A stretch of 64,000 nucleotides of DNA from Flectobacillus rivi (GTDB lineage Bacteria > Bacteroidota > Bacteroidia > Cytophagales > Spirosomataceae). Positions within the stretch are counted from its first letter, which is position 1, and the number at the start of each line of letters is the position of its first letter. The position numbers and the translations under genes were made by a program. Under the pieces are notes generated by a model. The model did not search any database. It saw only the letters and a program-made list of their open reading frames with translations, and was not told the DNA's origin. Below are positions 27,577 to 36,912 of the stretch, piece after piece. The stretch spans positions 50,809 through 114,808 of the forward strand of contig NZ_JASHIE010000022.1 of assembly GCF_030056655.1 (NCBI RefSeq), in the 5' to 3' direction.

Positions 27577-28866
27577 TTATTTACCACCAACAGCTACTTC
27601 GATAAGCGAATCTGGGTCAAGATGCTTTTGAGCTGCTTCCAAAATATCTTCAGAGGTGATTTGTTGAATATGCTGAAAATATTGCTGATAAAAGTCAAGA
27701 GGTAATTGTTCTGACATAATCACCTTGTAACGATCCGCGATTTCAAAAGGCGTATTTAATGAACCTGCAAAGGCGCCAGACATATAATTACGAACCGTCG
27801 TAAGTTCTTCCTCCGAGACAAGTTCGGTACGAAGCACTTGAATTTCTTTTATGATTTCGTCGATGGTCAGTTGTGTAAATTCTTTTTTAACGTCAGTGCC
27901 AACAATAAAATATCCATTTTTGGAGAAAGGAACTACATTTGAGCCTATGCCGTAAGTTAACCCTTTTTCTTCACGAATATTCTTCATAAGTCTCGAACCG
28001 AAATATCCTCCCAGTACTTCATTTACGATTAACATATTGAAATAATCTGGATGCGAACGAGTGAAAAGTTGTTTTCCCAGACGAATAGAAGATTGTAAAG
28101 CATTCTCTTTTTCAATTAAAAAAGATGTTGCTTCAATTCCTCCATCGGTGTGCTCGTAGCTAGTAGTATGAGCGTTTCCAACAGGAATATTACCCAGAAT
28201 ATTGTTTACTGCTTCTATTTCTTGCTCAGTAATTTTACCAGAAAGGAATATTCTGAAAGGCTGGTTTTGCCAGTGAGATTGATAATACTTGACTAAATTC
28301 TCTCTGGTAATATTCTCAATAATTTCTTGGCTTAAATTAGTACCGTAGGGATGAGTTTCACCAAAAATGCTATTTCGTATTTTTTGGTTTGCCACAAAAG
28401 ACGTTTTCTCTTGGTTAACCTGAATAGTTTGTTGTTGGATTTTTTTGATGGTATCTAATTCCTTTTGAGGAAAACTTGAATCCTGCAAAATTTCCTGAAC
28501 CATAGGTAGTAATTGCCCTAAATGTTTGCTCAAACCATAAACCACAAAGCTAGCTCTATCAACACTGTGGGTAAACTCGGTAAATGCTCCATATTGATCA
28601 AAAAATTGATTAATACTTGCAGAGTTATGAGCAGAGGTGCCTTCATTGAGCATTTTAGCGGTAAAGAAAGAAACGCCCTTATTATCGTCAAACCAGTTGC
28701 CTGCATTAAAAATCAACTCTAATTTGATAATAGGCTGTTCTCCTACATTAATAATATGTAGTGGTAAGCCATTGCTCAAGGTGATATTTTTGACAGGAGG
28801 GATAAATACCTCTTGAATTGTTTGAAATGCAGGAGTAATAGAACGATCTAAAATATCTATAGCCAT
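27577..28866 (-). CDS. M16-family (pitrilysin/insulinase) protein, catalytically dead half
   Basis: 429 residues, cytoplasmic (no signal peptide), two M16 half-domains. The zinc motif HxxEH is replaced by FFTAK at residues 67-71 (GVSFFTAKMLNEGT where active members have GxAHFLEHMLFxGT). The substrate-binding Arg/Tyr pair of the non-catalytic subunit is kept: YFGSRLMKNIREEKGLTYGI. This is the pattern of the inactive partner in heterodimeric M16 peptidases, such as mitochondrial processing peptidase alpha or PqqG. The catalytic partner is normally the next gene, but here the neighbours are porV and a CBS gene. A terminator separates it from porV. Confidence 0.9.
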   Translation of the reverse strand: MAIDILDRSITPAFQTIQEVFIPPVKNITLSNGLPLHIINVGEQPIIKLELIFNAGNWFDDNKGVSFFTAKMLNEGTSAHNSASINQFFDQYGAFTEFTHSVDRASFVVYGLSKHLGQLLPMVQEILQDSSFPQKELDTIKKIQQQTIQVNQEKTSFVANQKIRNSIFGETHPYGTNLSQEIIENITRENLVKYYQSHWQNQPFRIFLSGKITEQEIEAVNNILGNIPVGNAHTTSYEHTDGGIEATSFLIEKENALQSSIRLGKQLFTRSHPDYFNMLIVNEVLGGYFGSRLMKNIREEKGLTYGIGSNVVPFSKNGYFIVGTDVKKEFTQLTIDEIIKEIQVLRTELVSEEELTTVRNYMSGAFAGSLNTPFEIADRYKVIMSEQLPLDFYQQYFQHIQQITSEDILEAAQKHLDPDSLIEVAVGGK

Positions 28867-28934
28867 GTATATGAGAATGCTTTTGTATGAATAAAGTGAA
28901 AGCTGAAATTAGTCATTGAAGAGTATAAAAACAA

Positions 28935-28965
28935 AAAAGACATTTCTTCGGAAATGTCTTTTCTA
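28935..28965 (-). terminator. terminator downstream of porV
   Basis: AAAAGACATTTC, four-nt loop, GAAATGTCTTTT; perfect 12-bp stem just after the porV stop. Confidence 0.88.
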
Positions 28966-28986
28966 TTAATGTAGTATCTAAGAATC

Positions 28987-30147
28987 TTAGTTAGCTGATA
29001 CTTTTGGCGCTGAATTTAGGTTTGCTTGTAAAGAAACTCTAAGTGTGTTTGCCAATGGGCTTCCACTTCCAGTAGGAATCAAATATGAAAAGTCTAAGCT
29101 ATATTTTTTCTCAATTTTGATACCAAAACCAACTGTTGCGTATTTACGATTACCTTTCCAACCATTTTCGTAGAAGTAACCTACACGTCCAGCAAACATA
29201 TCGTTGTATAAATATTCTGTACCAAATGAAACGTTAACTTCTTTCAACTCTTCACTGAAACCACCTGGCGCATCACCGAATGAACCTAAGATACCACCAA
29301 TAGCAGTAGAAGGTTGAATCAATTTGCCATTTGAATCATATTTTGGAGTAGGTACCATCAATTTATTGATGTCCAATGTTAAAGTAAGTTTGTTGCTAGC
29401 ATCAATAGAGTTGATAGCAGCAAAACCAGCCTTTAGGTTAGTTGGAATGAAGTTAGATTCATTACCACCATAAGATACACGACCAGAGATATTTTGAATT
29501 GCTACCCCCCAGTTGTAGTTCCAAGGCTTATCAGTTTTAGAGGTATGGAAAATACCGATATCAGCAGCTACAGAGTTTACAGGTTGAGCAGTAAATGTAC
29601 CACCTGATGAATTAGTTACTGTTCCGTTGAACAATGTAGAGTTGATATACTTGATGTTAACCCCTAAGCCTAGTTTATCCGATAACTTACGAGAATAAGA
29701 ACCTGTTAGGGCATATTCTTTTGAGTTAAAATTACCAAGGATAGAACCATTATTATCAGTTTGTTGGAATACCCCCATATCAAAATAATGGAGAGATAGG
29801 CCGATTACATCACCACCTTTTAACTTTTTGTATCCGCTAACATTTAGGAGAGCCATGTCATTTACCAATTGGCGAAGCCATGGAGTGTATGATAAAGAAA
29901 CACCAATATCTTTGTTAGAGAAAGGCATTTTACCTGGATTCCAAAAAATTGCATTAGCATCACCATCAGCGTTTGATGTTGCCACACCAGCGTCACCCAT
30001 ACCGGCAGCACGTGCATCTGGAGTTTGAATTAAAGAAGTAATTACCGGTGACGGTGCATTTCTAACTTGAGCTACAACACTTGCAGCAGACATTGTCAAT
30101 CCAAGCATCAAAGACGCTCTTAGAGCGTTTGTAACTTTTCTAATCAT
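28987..30147 (-). CDS. porV: type IX secretion outer-membrane shuttle protein PorV (LptO)
   Basis: 386 residues, FadL-like outer-membrane barrel. Signal peptide at 1-26 (ending SVVAQ). The N-terminal VITSLIQTPDARAAGMGDAG followed by GVATSNADGDANAIFWNPGK is diagnostic for PorV, and the chain continues as amphipathic strands. PorV receives cargo from the translocon and hands it to the PorU sortase at the cell surface. It lies 96 nt after porU on the same strand, the common Bacteroidota porU-porV arrangement, and is closed by its own terminator. Confidence 0.96.
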   Translation of the reverse strand: MIRKVTNALRASLMLGLTMSAASVVAQVRNAPSPVITSLIQTPDARAAGMGDAGVATSNADGDANAIFWNPGKMPFSNKDIGVSLSYTPWLRQLVNDMALLNVSGYKKLKGGDVIGLSLHYFDMGVFQQTDNNGSILGNFNSKEYALTGSYSRKLSDKLGLGVNIKYINSTLFNGTVTNSSGGTFTAQPVNSVAADIGIFHTSKTDKPWNYNWGVAIQNISGRVSYGGNESNFIPTNLKAGFAAINSIDASNKLTLTLDINKLMVPTPKYDSNGKLIQPSTAIGGILGSFGDAPGGFSEELKEVNVSFGTEYLYNDMFAGRVGYFYENGWKGNRKYATVGFGIKIEKKYSLDFSYLIPTGSGSPLANTLRVSLQANLNSAPKVSAN

Positions 30148-30243
30148 TGTTTTTAAAGTTAAAGTTGTTCGGATGAGGCACGTTCCAAAAGTAATATATT
30201 TTTATGCTAAACAGAAGCTATGCCCTAAAATCCTTTACTTAAA

Positions 30244-33200
30244 TTATTTAACGGATACCAATTTGCCGTTTGCTGAAGCCTGATATGATATTGTTCGTGA
30301 CTTTACAAAAATACGATAAAAGTAAACATCTCTTACAATCATACCAGAATCTTCTGATAAATCCCAATAAATTTTATCATAGGGACTCGAAATGTCGTAT
30401 GCTTGTTGAGAAATCTCTTTAACAAGTGTTCCTCTAGAATCAAATATTTGGAGAGTAATATCTACATCATCACCCTCTCTATTGTGCTCAAAACTGAAAT
30501 ATACCTTATCAATGAATGGGTTAGGAAAGGACTTGATATTTTTTAAGGAAGAGATGTTATCTTGGACAACCTTAAATCGCAACGAGTTTTCAGATGAATT
30601 ATTGTATGTATCCCAAACTTTTATTGATAATTTATGATCTCCTTCAGTAAGCCCCTTAAAATCATAGATAATATTGCCTTGTTGATAGTTATTAAGCGTA
30701 CTTGAATAGTACTGATTTAGTATTATTTGAGTGGTATCATCAAGTGTCAATAGTATTTGATGACCTAAGCCGTCTGTTGCAATATTAATGCCACTTTCAT
30801 CTTCTAAGTCTACCAATAACCGAGGATTAGGTGTTGTAATATACGTCTCTTTTTCAACTTTTTCATCTAAATATAAATGAATTTTTGGTCCTGTATTATC
30901 AACTTTTTGGATTTTGCCTGAACCTCCTATAATTGGTCTTTCAAAACCTATTGCATCTGTAAAGCCTGTACTGCTTTGAGCATACAAGGAGAGTTTTCCT
31001 TCTCCATATTGGTAGTTAATATCTTTAGGAAGTACTACTGTTATCTCAAATCGCCCTTTGTTTACAGTAGCAGTGCCTTTGAACAAAATATTATTATAAT
31101 CGAGATAAACAAACGGAGCATTGTTAGCCCCAAGAGTACTTACCTTTTGCGCTTTATCAAATAACGTAATTTGTACTGTTCCACTAAACTGTGTATCGAT
31201 TAGTCCAGTATTTGCTCGAACTTTTCCCACAATACGAACCTGTTCCAATGCTTTTAGCGTATCTGAAAGCCCTCGACCTTGTACAAATATACTATCGATG
31301 GTAATCTGTTGCTGAGGATACAATAACTGCATCGATGGGTCGCCTAAAAGACTAAAGTTTCGATTTACGACTCCAACTACACTGGCATTCTTTGTATTTT
31401 TGACAATATCTCCTAGGCGTTGCGTTGCCTGTGTATTGCTAGGAAATACATTTTGATAGAATGCTTCGTTGATTAAATAATTTGTACTTTGATAAACGGG
31501 ACGTGTTGTCGTTAATAGCGCAATTGCTCCACCTCGATTACTCAATAGTGCTAGTTCGGCTCCTGAAACCTGATTGGGATCATCATATCGACCAAACTGG
31601 CAGGTTGCAGTAAGCATTACAGGCAAATTTTTGAGGTTGCTTAATTTATCAATATCATTAATCGTTAAAATTTGCTCTTCAGTCCAACCTGTTTCGGCAC
31701 CGTGTCCATTATAGTTTACTATCAAAGAACCGTTTTGGAGCGCTTGAAAAAGGGCGTCTTTAGCCTGTGGACTTCTTTGACCTTCTGCTAATGATAATAA
31801 GGGGTAATTATCTAAATAAATCTTTTGACTTTGGTAGGAGGGATAAAGTTTCTCTACCAGCTGAGAAAAATCTTCTGCGTCGCCTTGATGAAGGTTCCCA
31901 TCGCCGTTATCTGCTACAAAAGTAATTTTTGAACGCCAATCTCCCAGCTTACTACTATTGTGATAGGAGGTAAGTTTGGTCACTATATCATTTGCCTCAG
32001 CTTTAGTTTTAACAGGAAGGCGACCTACGCCAATATCGAGCGTATGATTACCATTGGCATTTTCTTCCCAATCTCCTTCTTCAGCTTCCATAAATCCAAA
32101 GTAATCATCTGAAGCATAACTTAAGATAGGGTGCAATGATTCTCGACTTTGATAAGCTGGTATATAAATATTCTTGACTTCATCTCCAATGACCTGGCTT
32201 CGTCTTTTGAAATCATAAGAGGCATCGCCTAACAAAAGTAAGTATTTTAGTTTTGTTGGATTTTGATCGTATAAGTATTTTACGAAATCACGAATGGCTG
32301 TAATGTCTTGCTTGCCAGAAGAAAATTCGTTGTAGATACTTTCTTTGGTCGCCACAACCACATCAAGTTTATCATGACTACGTCTGAAATTCGCCAAAGC
32401 TTCAGCACTACTTTGAATAGATACCCCACAGACAATTACCAAATCAGGTGTTTTGAGTCCATGCAAATTTTGATTATCTATTTTGCTACTAGAGACAGGT
32501 TGTTGTGCGCTTGATTCTTTAAAGAGAATATATTCTTGCAAATCGCTTTGTGTTCCTGAAATTGTCCAACCTTCGCTATTTTGAGTCAATGTTTGATTAA
32601 TAGGAACAGCCGAGTTGGTGATATTCCACACCGAAAGTGTATTGTCAGTGTCCGAAATTTGCCATTGAAAATCTTTATATTGAAGTTGCTCAAATGCCCT
32701 AAATCGTAGAGATGTGGCATTGTTGAGCTTGATATTTCTTTTGAGTTGAATGCTCAAAAAATTTAAAAAGGCACCACCTGATGTAAGGGCTTTTCGATCA
32801 AAAGTCAATCCTACATTAATGACATCCGAAGTAACTAATCCACTATTGATGCTAAAGATATTTTTTGCGGCTTTGCCTTTATAATCATAGGTACTTGCAG
32901 TGATACCTTCCATATTTTGTGAACCCACAGCTTGATTGTTTACCGTAAGGTTGAAAGCTGTTGCACCATACGAAGTATTGAGTACCGACGACGTTAAGGA
33001 TATCTGTGAATTACTGGCTATTCCTTGACCTACAAAACTAAATACTTGTTGATTATTGGCAATAAACTCCTCGCCATACCACTCTTGTCCCGAACCTGCA
33101 AATGGAGCTTGTGCCAAAATATTACGCTTATCTATTTCATGAAATTGATAGTCATCAAAAAGGCGAATCGTATTGGTAGATTTAACATCTGTAGCTGTTT

Positions 33201-33657
33201 TAATTCTTTGACCATTACTGCTTGATACTGTCAGAAAGTAATAGGTTGTGTCAGAATAGATATTGATTTGATGAGAAATCTGCTTTTGAGCCTTATCAAT
33301 AATCAGCTGCTGAGGAGCTTCTCCATAAAAAAGAATATAGTCGGTATCATCCCACTTACCGTCTTGTTCGCCTCTTACTAAAATAGCATTTTCAATTAAG
33401 TCGATGGGACGAGAAGCACTATTTTTTTGAGGTAACATTTTACCTCCATTACCATATAATTTAAGATTCTGTGGCGTTATTTGGCTTAAAGGCCATCCCG
33501 CTTTGCTTAAAATGTCTTTATCAATTTTATATATACCACTTTGTGTAATACCAATTTTTATCCAATTCCCTTCTGAAAGTACGCTTTTTTGAGCTATGCT
33601 TTCATAGGTATAAATCATAAAAACTATACAGATTAGTGCCTTCAACCAGTTTTTCAT
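30244..33657 (-). CDS. porU: type IX secretion system sortase PorU
   Basis: 1137 residues. Signal peptide ends SIAQ. An N-terminal beta-rich region precedes the gingipain-like C25 peptidase domain (about 400-780): ICGVSIQSSAEALANFRRSH, YLLLLGDASYDF, catalytic His652 in YNGHGAETGW and catalytic Cys686 in LTATCQFGRYDD. The 34-residue His-Cys spacing is as expected. Ig-like domains follow, then a C-terminal segment ending SYQASANGKLVSVK, resembling a T9SS sorting domain that PorU itself keeps. It cleaves the sorting domain of cargo and attaches cargo to A-LPS. It probably forms an operon with porV and starts 28 nt after the SprT gene. Confidence 0.97.
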   Translation of the reverse strand: MKNWLKALICIVFMIYTYESIAQKSVLSEGNWIKIGITQSGIYKIDKDILSKAGWPLSQITPQNLKLYGNGGKMLPQKNSASRPIDLIENAILVRGEQDGKWDDTDYILFYGEAPQQLIIDKAQKQISHQINIYSDTTYYFLTVSSSNGQRIKTATDVKSTNTIRLFDDYQFHEIDKRNILAQAPFAGSGQEWYGEEFIANNQQVFSFVGQGIASNSQISLTSSVLNTSYGATAFNLTVNNQAVGSQNMEGITASTYDYKGKAAKNIFSINSGLVTSDVINVGLTFDRKALTSGGAFLNFLSIQLKRNIKLNNATSLRFRAFEQLQYKDFQWQISDTDNTLSVWNITNSAVPINQTLTQNSEGWTISGTQSDLQEYILFKESSAQQPVSSSKIDNQNLHGLKTPDLVIVCGVSIQSSAEALANFRRSHDKLDVVVATKESIYNEFSSGKQDITAIRDFVKYLYDQNPTKLKYLLLLGDASYDFKRRSQVIGDEVKNIYIPAYQSRESLHPILSYASDDYFGFMEAEEGDWEENANGNHTLDIGVGRLPVKTKAEANDIVTKLTSYHNSSKLGDWRSKITFVADNGDGNLHQGDAEDFSQLVEKLYPSYQSQKIYLDNYPLLSLAEGQRSPQAKDALFQALQNGSLIVNYNGHGAETGWTEEQILTINDIDKLSNLKNLPVMLTATCQFGRYDDPNQVSGAELALLSNRGGAIALLTTTRPVYQSTNYLINEAFYQNVFPSNTQATQRLGDIVKNTKNASVVGVVNRNFSLLGDPSMQLLYPQQQITIDSIFVQGRGLSDTLKALEQVRIVGKVRANTGLIDTQFSGTVQITLFDKAQKVSTLGANNAPFVYLDYNNILFKGTATVNKGRFEITVVLPKDINYQYGEGKLSLYAQSSTGFTDAIGFERPIIGGSGKIQKVDNTGPKIHLYLDEKVEKETYITTPNPRLLVDLEDESGINIATDGLGHQILLTLDDTTQIILNQYYSSTLNNYQQGNIIYDFKGLTEGDHKLSIKVWDTYNNSSENSLRFKVVQDNISSLKNIKSFPNPFIDKVYFSFEHNREGDDVDITLQIFDSRGTLVKEISQQAYDISSPYDKIYWDLSEDSGMIVRDVYFYRIFVKSRTISYQASANGKLVSVK

Positions 33658-33685
33658 TTTTTTTACTATTAGCCTTCCTTTCTAT

Positions 33686-34294
33686 CTATAACAATTTTAC
33701 TAGCGCATTCGCTGCTACCACATAACGTTTTCCTGTTGTAGTTTCAGTACATAGAAAGCGTGTTCTTCTAAGCTCTCCTTTCACGAAGCTTCTACCATTG
33801 ACAATAAAACTTTTGCCTACTTCAACCTGAGTCAAAGGAATATGTTCATCGAGAAGAATTGGGGCATCAAAAGCTCGGAGCGCATTACTCAAAGGAATAC
33901 ATCCCTGCGTGCTTGCAGAAGGATTTTCTAAATAGGTAATCAATGGTAATAGAATACTGTCGGGAAAAACTTCTGAAGTAAGAATTGGGAGAAATAACTT
34001 TTTAAACATTGCTTTCCATTCTTTCCCATGAGGTTCTCTACGCCGTTTGTAATGCGTAAAGGTTACAAGGTGCGCCACTTCATGGATATAAGTAATGGTA
34101 AAAGCGTACGGATTTAGGTTTTGATTAACGGTTATTTGGTGACCACTTTCTCGACGAAAGGAATAATCACCTAATTTGGAATTGCGAGGACGAGTTATTT
34201 TGAAATTGAATTGATGTTTTTTCCAAAGTTGGAAACAGTAAGGTACAGCCTCAGTGGGAAAATACTGCTGAAAGGTGGCGTAATCGTTTTTCAT
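33686..34294 (-). CDS. SprT-like zinc metalloprotein
   Basis: 202 residues. A SprT-like domain occupies the N-terminal half, with the zinc motif HEVAH at 71-75 (TITYIHEVAHLVTF) and a downstream HGKEWKAMF segment supplying the third ligand. The C-terminal half ends in FVKGELRRTRFLCTETTTGK and RYVVAANALVKLL, a small beta region often attached to SprT domains in this phylum. Substrate unknown; eukaryotic Spartan relatives cut DNA-protein crosslinks, which cannot be transferred here with confidence. It precedes porU by 28 nt, so likely shares its transcript. Confidence 0.9.
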   Translation of the reverse strand: MKNDYATFQQYFPTEAVPYCFQLWKKHQFNFKITRPRNSKLGDYSFRRESGHQITVNQNLNPYAFTITYIHEVAHLVTFTHYKRRREPHGKEWKAMFKKLFLPILTSEVFPDSILLPLITYLENPSASTQGCIPLSNALRAFDAPILLDEHIPLTQVEVGKSFIVNGRSFVKGELRRTRFLCTETTTGKRYVVAANALVKLL

Positions 34295-34333
34295 GACTCT
34301 AATATACAGAAAAACAGAAGGACTATAAAAGCA

Positions 34334-34366
34334 AAAAGCCTCATTCTAAATGAGGCTTTTCTAAAT
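34334..34366 (-). terminator. terminator downstream of the Ala-rich lipoprotein gene
   Basis: AAAAGCCTCATT, loop CTA, AATGAGGCTTTT; perfect 12-bp stem between the lipoprotein stop (34391) and the SprT start (34294). Confidence 0.88.
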
Positions 34367-34390
34367 TTCTTTCGAAATCGTTCAGGAATA

Positions 34391-34576
34391 CTAGTGAGCA
34401 GCAGGAGCAGCAGCAGTATCAACAGCAGCTGAATCAGCAGCAGCAGTATCAACAGCAGCAGTAGTATCTACAGCTGTAGCAGCTGAATCAACAGCAGTAG
34501 TTTCAGCTTTCTTCTCTGAACAAGCAGCCAATGACATCATACCAGCTACTAATGCGAATGCGAACAATTTTTTCAT
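34391..34576 (-). CDS. small Ala/Asp/Thr-repeat lipoprotein
   Basis: 61 residues. Lipoprotein signal with lipobox SLAAC (Cys19). The mature part is almost entirely low-complexity repeats of the AVDTAA / AADSAA type ending in AAPAAH, with no folded domain. The DNA is a GCAGCAG/CAACAGCAG-rich quasi-repeat, so copy number may vary. Such tiny lipoproteins are abundant in Bacteroidota; a structural envelope role is a guess. It has a well-formed promoter and its own terminator, consistent with high independent expression. Confidence 0.85.
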   Translation of the reverse strand: MKKLFAFALVAGMMSLAACSEKKAETTAVDSAATAVDTTAAVDTAAADSAAVDTAAAPAAH

Positions 34577-34605
34577 TTCTTTTGTGGTGTTTAAGGTTTG
34601 AGCTA

Positions 34606-34636
34606 CAAAGTTAAGTACAACTTATATTCCCTCCAA
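34606..34636 (-). promoter_or_regulatory. promoter of the Ala-rich lipoprotein gene
   Basis: On the minus strand: TTG (34636-34634), exactly 20 nt, then TAACTTTG (34613-34606), the full Bacteroidota consensus, 30 nt before the ATG. Confidence 0.62.
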
Positions 34637-34890
34637 GTTATTGAGCAATATTTTTAATTAATTTTTAATAATTCCTGATAAATTCTTTATTTATTGCTTG
34701 ATTTTATATGAATAATTATACTATATGGCAATAAACATCTAATGAGAAGATTAGAAAATTTTAATTTTTGCCTTTTAAGACACTAATTATGACGTGTTTA
34801 CATCTTGATTTTGTGATATTTTTAGGTTCTTTAATTTTTCAAGAACATTTCGATACAAATAGAGATGTAAGTATTGATACAAGATAAAAT
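34637..34890. other. AT-rich intergenic DNA
   Basis: Between the lipoprotein promoter and the nuo/gtrA terminator I see no open frame or repeat worth naming. Confidence 0.5.
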
Positions 34891-34931
34891 AAAAAAGGCC
34901 CTACTGTGAATTTATCAGTAGGGCCTTTTTT
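34891..34931 (-). terminator. terminator of the nuoKLMN-gtrA transcript
   Basis: AAAAAAGGCCCTACTG, 9-nt loop, CAGTAGGGCCTTTTTT; perfect 16-bp stem right after the gtrA stop. Confidence 0.92.
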
Positions 34932-34938
34932 ATGCTAA

Positions 34939-35436
34939 TTATCGAATGAATGCCTTGAGTCTGTTATAAAAGCCAGTGCTTCTAAAAGTAAAGGTTTTGT
35001 GCATGATATAGTTAAAAATAAAACTAAATCCCATCCCCACTATTTGACACCCTAGCTCATTCGGATTAATGCTTTTTTGTAAAACTGGTAAAGTGAAAGT
35101 TCGCTCGCCTAGCATTTGATTGACGAATGACAGAGAAGCTACTGCAAAAAACCAGGTTACTCCCCATGAGCCAGCAGCTACCATCATAAATTTTACCATT
35201 TCACGACGTGTTTGATTTGAGTTTCTTGCATCAAATGCAAACATCTTTGTTAGCGTGAATCCTACAAAAAAAGAGATAATATATCCATAGGAAACAGATG
35301 CACCATAAGTTAAATCAAACTGATTTCTTAAAATACTACCTGACACTAATTGAACTACAGCTCCTGTACCTGCTACGAGAAAGTAAGCAATGAAATCTTT
35401 CTTGTTTAGCAGTTTTGATTGTTTTTGTTTTGACAC
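34939..35436 (-). CDS. GtrA family membrane protein
   Basis: 165 residues, four transmembrane helices (FIAYFLVAGTGAVVQLVSG; YGYIISFFVGFTLTKMFAF; a third with WGVTWFFAVASLSF; a fourth with VGMGFSFIFNYIMHKTFTFR). The closing FNYIMHKTFTF is a GtrA hallmark. GtrA proteins are thought to flip or handle lipid-linked sugars for cell-wall or O-antigen decoration. It begins 2 nt after the nuoN stop, so it is co-transcribed with complex I subunits, an odd partner. A terminator follows. Confidence 0.92.
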   Translation of the reverse strand: MSKQKQSKLLNKKDFIAYFLVAGTGAVVQLVSGSILRNQFDLTYGASVSYGYIISFFVGFTLTKMFAFDARNSNQTRREMVKFMMVAAGSWGVTWFFAVASLSFVNQMLGERTFTLPVLQKSINPNELGCQIVGMGFSFIFNYIMHKTFTFRSTGFYNRLKAFIR

Positions 35437-35438
35437 TT

Positions 35439-36860
35439 TTAGAAAATATTTTTAACAAGATCTGGAGCAATACCCAATAGGATTGTCAAGGCTGTTGTTA
35501 TAATCAATGTTAGTTTATAAATCGGAGATAATTCAATTTTCTCTAAATCACCTTTCTTCAAATAAGCCGCAATGATAGGTTTGAAGTAATAGTAAATACC
35601 AACGGTAGACATCAAAATAGCAACTACAGCAATTGTTTTGAATAGACTCGATACGTTACTAAAAGCATCAGCGAAGATAAAAAACTTACCGAAGAATCCT
35701 GCTGTAAGTGGAATACCTGCTAATGACAACATTGATACTGTCAATACAAATGCCAAGAATGGGTTATTTTTAGCAAGACCATTCAATGCTGTAAAGGTTT
35801 CATCTGGCTTACCCGATTTTGATTGGGCTTCAGATACAACCATTAATACCGCAAAAGCAGAAATCGTCGCAATTGAATAGGCCAATGAGTAAAATAGGAT
35901 AGAAGAGTTGGTTGTTGGTGTTTTTGCCAAAACAGTAATCAATAAGTAACCAGCGTGAGAAATACTTGAGTATGCCAACATACGCTTGAAACTTTGTTGA
36001 TAAACAGCTGTAATATTACCAATAAACAAAGTCAAACAAGTAATATACACTAATGGATTTCCCCACAAGCCATATACCGCTGGGAATGAAATTGAAAGTA
36101 GGCGATAAGTAGCTGCTACACCAGCCGTTTTTACGACTGTCGACATGAATGCTGTGAAGATACTTGGTGCACCATCGTAAACATCAGGAGTCCAGAAGTG
36201 GAAAGGTGCCGCTGAAATTTTGAATAGCAAGCCAACAAAAATCAAAGTGATTCCTCCATAAAGAATAGGACCATAAGGATTCAACATGATGTCTTGTAAT
36301 TTGGCTTGATTTACCATATTACCGATACCATTAATATCGAAAGAGCCTGTTGCGCCATAAACCAATGCAATACCAAATAACATGATACCTGTAGCAAACG
36401 AACCCATCAAGAAGTATTTCAGTGCAGCTTCGTTTGAGCGTAAATTACGTTTGTCAGAACCTGTCAATACATACATTGCTACCGAAAGGATTTCGATACC
36501 AACAAATAGCATAAACAAGCTTTGGAAAGTCACCATCATGATAGCACCTACTACCGAAAATAGTAAGATACCGTAATATTCGGCAGGGTGAGTGTGCTCT
36601 TCGTCATTGCCAAAGCCTCGTGAAATTGCAACAACTAATGCCGTTGCTACCAAAATTATAGAAGTAAAATTGATAGAAAGGTTATTAGTTTTGAGCATAT
36701 TGTGGAACCAATAATACTCGTGATTCCAGTCGGCAAGGTTAAGCCCAAAGGCAATCAGAACGAATAGGAGTGTGGCAGGCAATAAGATTTTACGGTTGTT
36801 CAAAAAACCTAAAAACAAATTGGTAATACCAAAGAGTGATAAAGCTATAATTGCGTTCAT
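35439..36860 (-). CDS. nuoN: NADH-quinone oxidoreductase subunit N
   Basis: 473 residues, about 14 transmembrane helices, antiporter-like subunit of complex I that helps pump protons. It has the conserved KYFLMGSFATGIMLFGIALV helix, the LFKISAAPFHFWTPDVYDGA segment with essential Lys and Pro, and YSSISHAGYLL. It starts 53 nt after nuoM and is the fourth gene of the K-L-M-N run. Length is normal. Confidence 0.97.
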   Translation of the reverse strand: MNAIIALSLFGITNLFLGFLNNRKILLPATLLFVLIAFGLNLADWNHEYYWFHNMLKTNNLSINFTSIILVATALVVAISRGFGNDEEHTHPAEYYGILLFSVVGAIMMVTFQSLFMLFVGIEILSVAMYVLTGSDKRNLRSNEAALKYFLMGSFATGIMLFGIALVYGATGSFDINGIGNMVNQAKLQDIMLNPYGPILYGGITLIFVGLLFKISAAPFHFWTPDVYDGAPSIFTAFMSTVVKTAGVAATYRLLSISFPAVYGLWGNPLVYITCLTLFIGNITAVYQQSFKRMLAYSSISHAGYLLITVLAKTPTTNSSILFYSLAYSIATISAFAVLMVVSEAQSKSGKPDETFTALNGLAKNNPFLAFVLTVSMLSLAGIPLTAGFFGKFFIFADAFSNVSSLFKTIAVVAILMSTVGIYYYFKPIIAAYLKKGDLEKIELSPIYKLTLIITTALTILLGIAPDLVKNIF

Positions 36861-36912
36861 ATCTGCTATATCCTAAGTTTGACGGCAAAACCATCAAACT
36901 TGATTAAATTTC

